Below are positions 4,760 to 5,174 of a stretch of DNA of 5,174 nt, in pieces. The notes under the pieces were generated by a model. That model was not told where the DNA came from and searched no databases. It saw nothing but the letters and a program-made list of their open reading frames with translations. How positions within the stretch are numbered: the first letter of the stretch is position 1; every line of letters begins with the position of its first letter. The position numbers and the translations under genes are program-made. Origin of the DNA: DATJJW01 sp035491935 (lineage in GTDB: Bacteria > Pseudomonadota > Alphaproteobacteria > ATCC43930 > CGMCC-115725); the NCBI GenBank assembly GCA_035491935.1, contig DATJJW010000026.1, positions 1 to 5,174 of the forward strand, in the 5' to 3' direction.

Positions 4760-5174
4760 ACGTCACCCGTGAGGCGGTATTGACCGCGCTGTTCGCCAGG
4801 ATTTCGGCCGCGACCTTCGCCGAACCCGTCGGTGGCGTCACGAGCTGGGCCACGGCGTCCCGGCGTCTCAAGCTGTGGACCGAGGTGCCGGCGGCGGGCC
4901 AGCCGGCCGTGTTCCAGTCCGAACATGGCGAGAGCTATGGCGAGCCGGCCAAGGGCCTGCCGCCCAAACGCGCGCTCGATGTCGAGCTTTACCTCTATGC
5001 CCGCGCCGACGGCGGGCAACTGGGCGGTGCCATCCTCAATTGCCTGATCGAGGCGATCGAGGGGGCGCTGGCCCCTGACGACCTTTCCGGCAACGTCACG
5101 ACCCTGGGTGGGCTCGTGACCTACTGCCGGATCGAAGGCCGGGTCCTGAAGGAACCCGGCGATCTGGATGATCA
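4756..5174 (+). CDS. Tail-terminator-like phage protein, 3' end beyond window
   Basis: An open frame begins at ATG 4756, overlapping the previous stop as ATGA, and runs to the window end with no stop (139 full codons). An AGG 6 bases upstream within AGGGGCAGG could act as ribosome binding site. The protein starts MNVTREAVLTALFARISAAT and contains SRRLKLWTEVPAAGQPAVFQ at about 35-54, GLPPKRALDVELYLYARA at about 67-84, NCLIEAIEGALAPDD at about 95-109 and TTLGGLVTYCRIEGRV at about 115-130. These match a conserved alphaproteobacterial prophage family that follows gp10-like genes and is taken as tail terminator or minor tail protein. In this order it would cap the tail tube at the neck. The family role is from context; the C-terminal end is unseen. 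Confidence 0.82.
   Translation, partial: MNVTREAVLTALFARISAATFAEPVGGVTSWATASRRLKLWTEVPAAGQPAVFQSEHGESYGEPAKGLPPKRALDVELYLYARADGGQLGGAILNCLIEAIEGALAPDDLSGNVTTLGGLVTYCRIEGRVLKEPGDLDD

Noticed and set aside
4507..5019. Reverse-strand frame of 170 codons over the neck and tail genes
   Set aside because: The forward frames here overlap neatly (ATGA) and carry family motifs; the reverse frame has none.

Overview
The window is part of a tailed-phage (siphophage-type) structural module, most likely a prophage in a GC-rich alphaproteobacterium, possibly Hyphomicrobiales. The evidence for the host is the codon and GC character of the structural genes, protein motifs typical of alphaproteobacterial prophages, one exact alphaproteobacterial-type LexA motif, and a palindromic intergenic element that resembles rhizobial intergenic repeats from memory. 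The host call is inference. All genes lie on the + strand.

The left third (about 1-1015) looks like an accessory insert. It holds a 97-residue TPR-like protein (70-363) and a HEAT-repeat-like protein (from 406). Hand counts give about 53% GC in this part (95 of 180 bases over 121-180 and 541-660) against about 68% in sampled structural genes (82 of 120 bases over 2161-2220 and 3781-3840). The HEAT frame has no stop of its own. It reads through a stretch that looks regulatory (a TTGACG hexamer, GAAC-N7-GAAC, and a hairpin with a T-run) into the prohead protease gene, giving one 512-codon frame. The protease has its own well-spaced Shine-Dalgarno sequence and ATG at 1132, so 1132-1944 is probably the ancestral gene.

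From 1132 the order is that of a classic head and neck module: XkdF-type prohead protease with a C-terminal coiled-coil region (1132-1944), HK97-fold major capsid protein (2025-3500), head-tail connector of the gp6 type (3705-4262), HK97-gp10-like neck/tail protein (4256-4759) and a tail-terminator-like protein cut by the window end (4756-5174). The protease matures the prohead, the capsid protein forms the shell, and the last three, which overlap by 7 and 4 bases and are probably translationally coupled, build the neck that joins head to tail.

Three intergenic hairpins followed by T-runs sit shortly upstream of the protease, capsid and connector starts (1066-1103, 1973-1993, 3636-3674). The 204-base gap after the capsid gene also holds two long bulged hairpins (3517-3564 and 3577-3625) arranged like a paired REP/BIME-type element.

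The most interesting idea is that the TPR/HEAT pair is an immunity cargo. It sits just before the prohead protease, the place where phage MuF polymorphic toxins carry their immunity genes. The upstream toxin gene, if there is one, lies outside this window.
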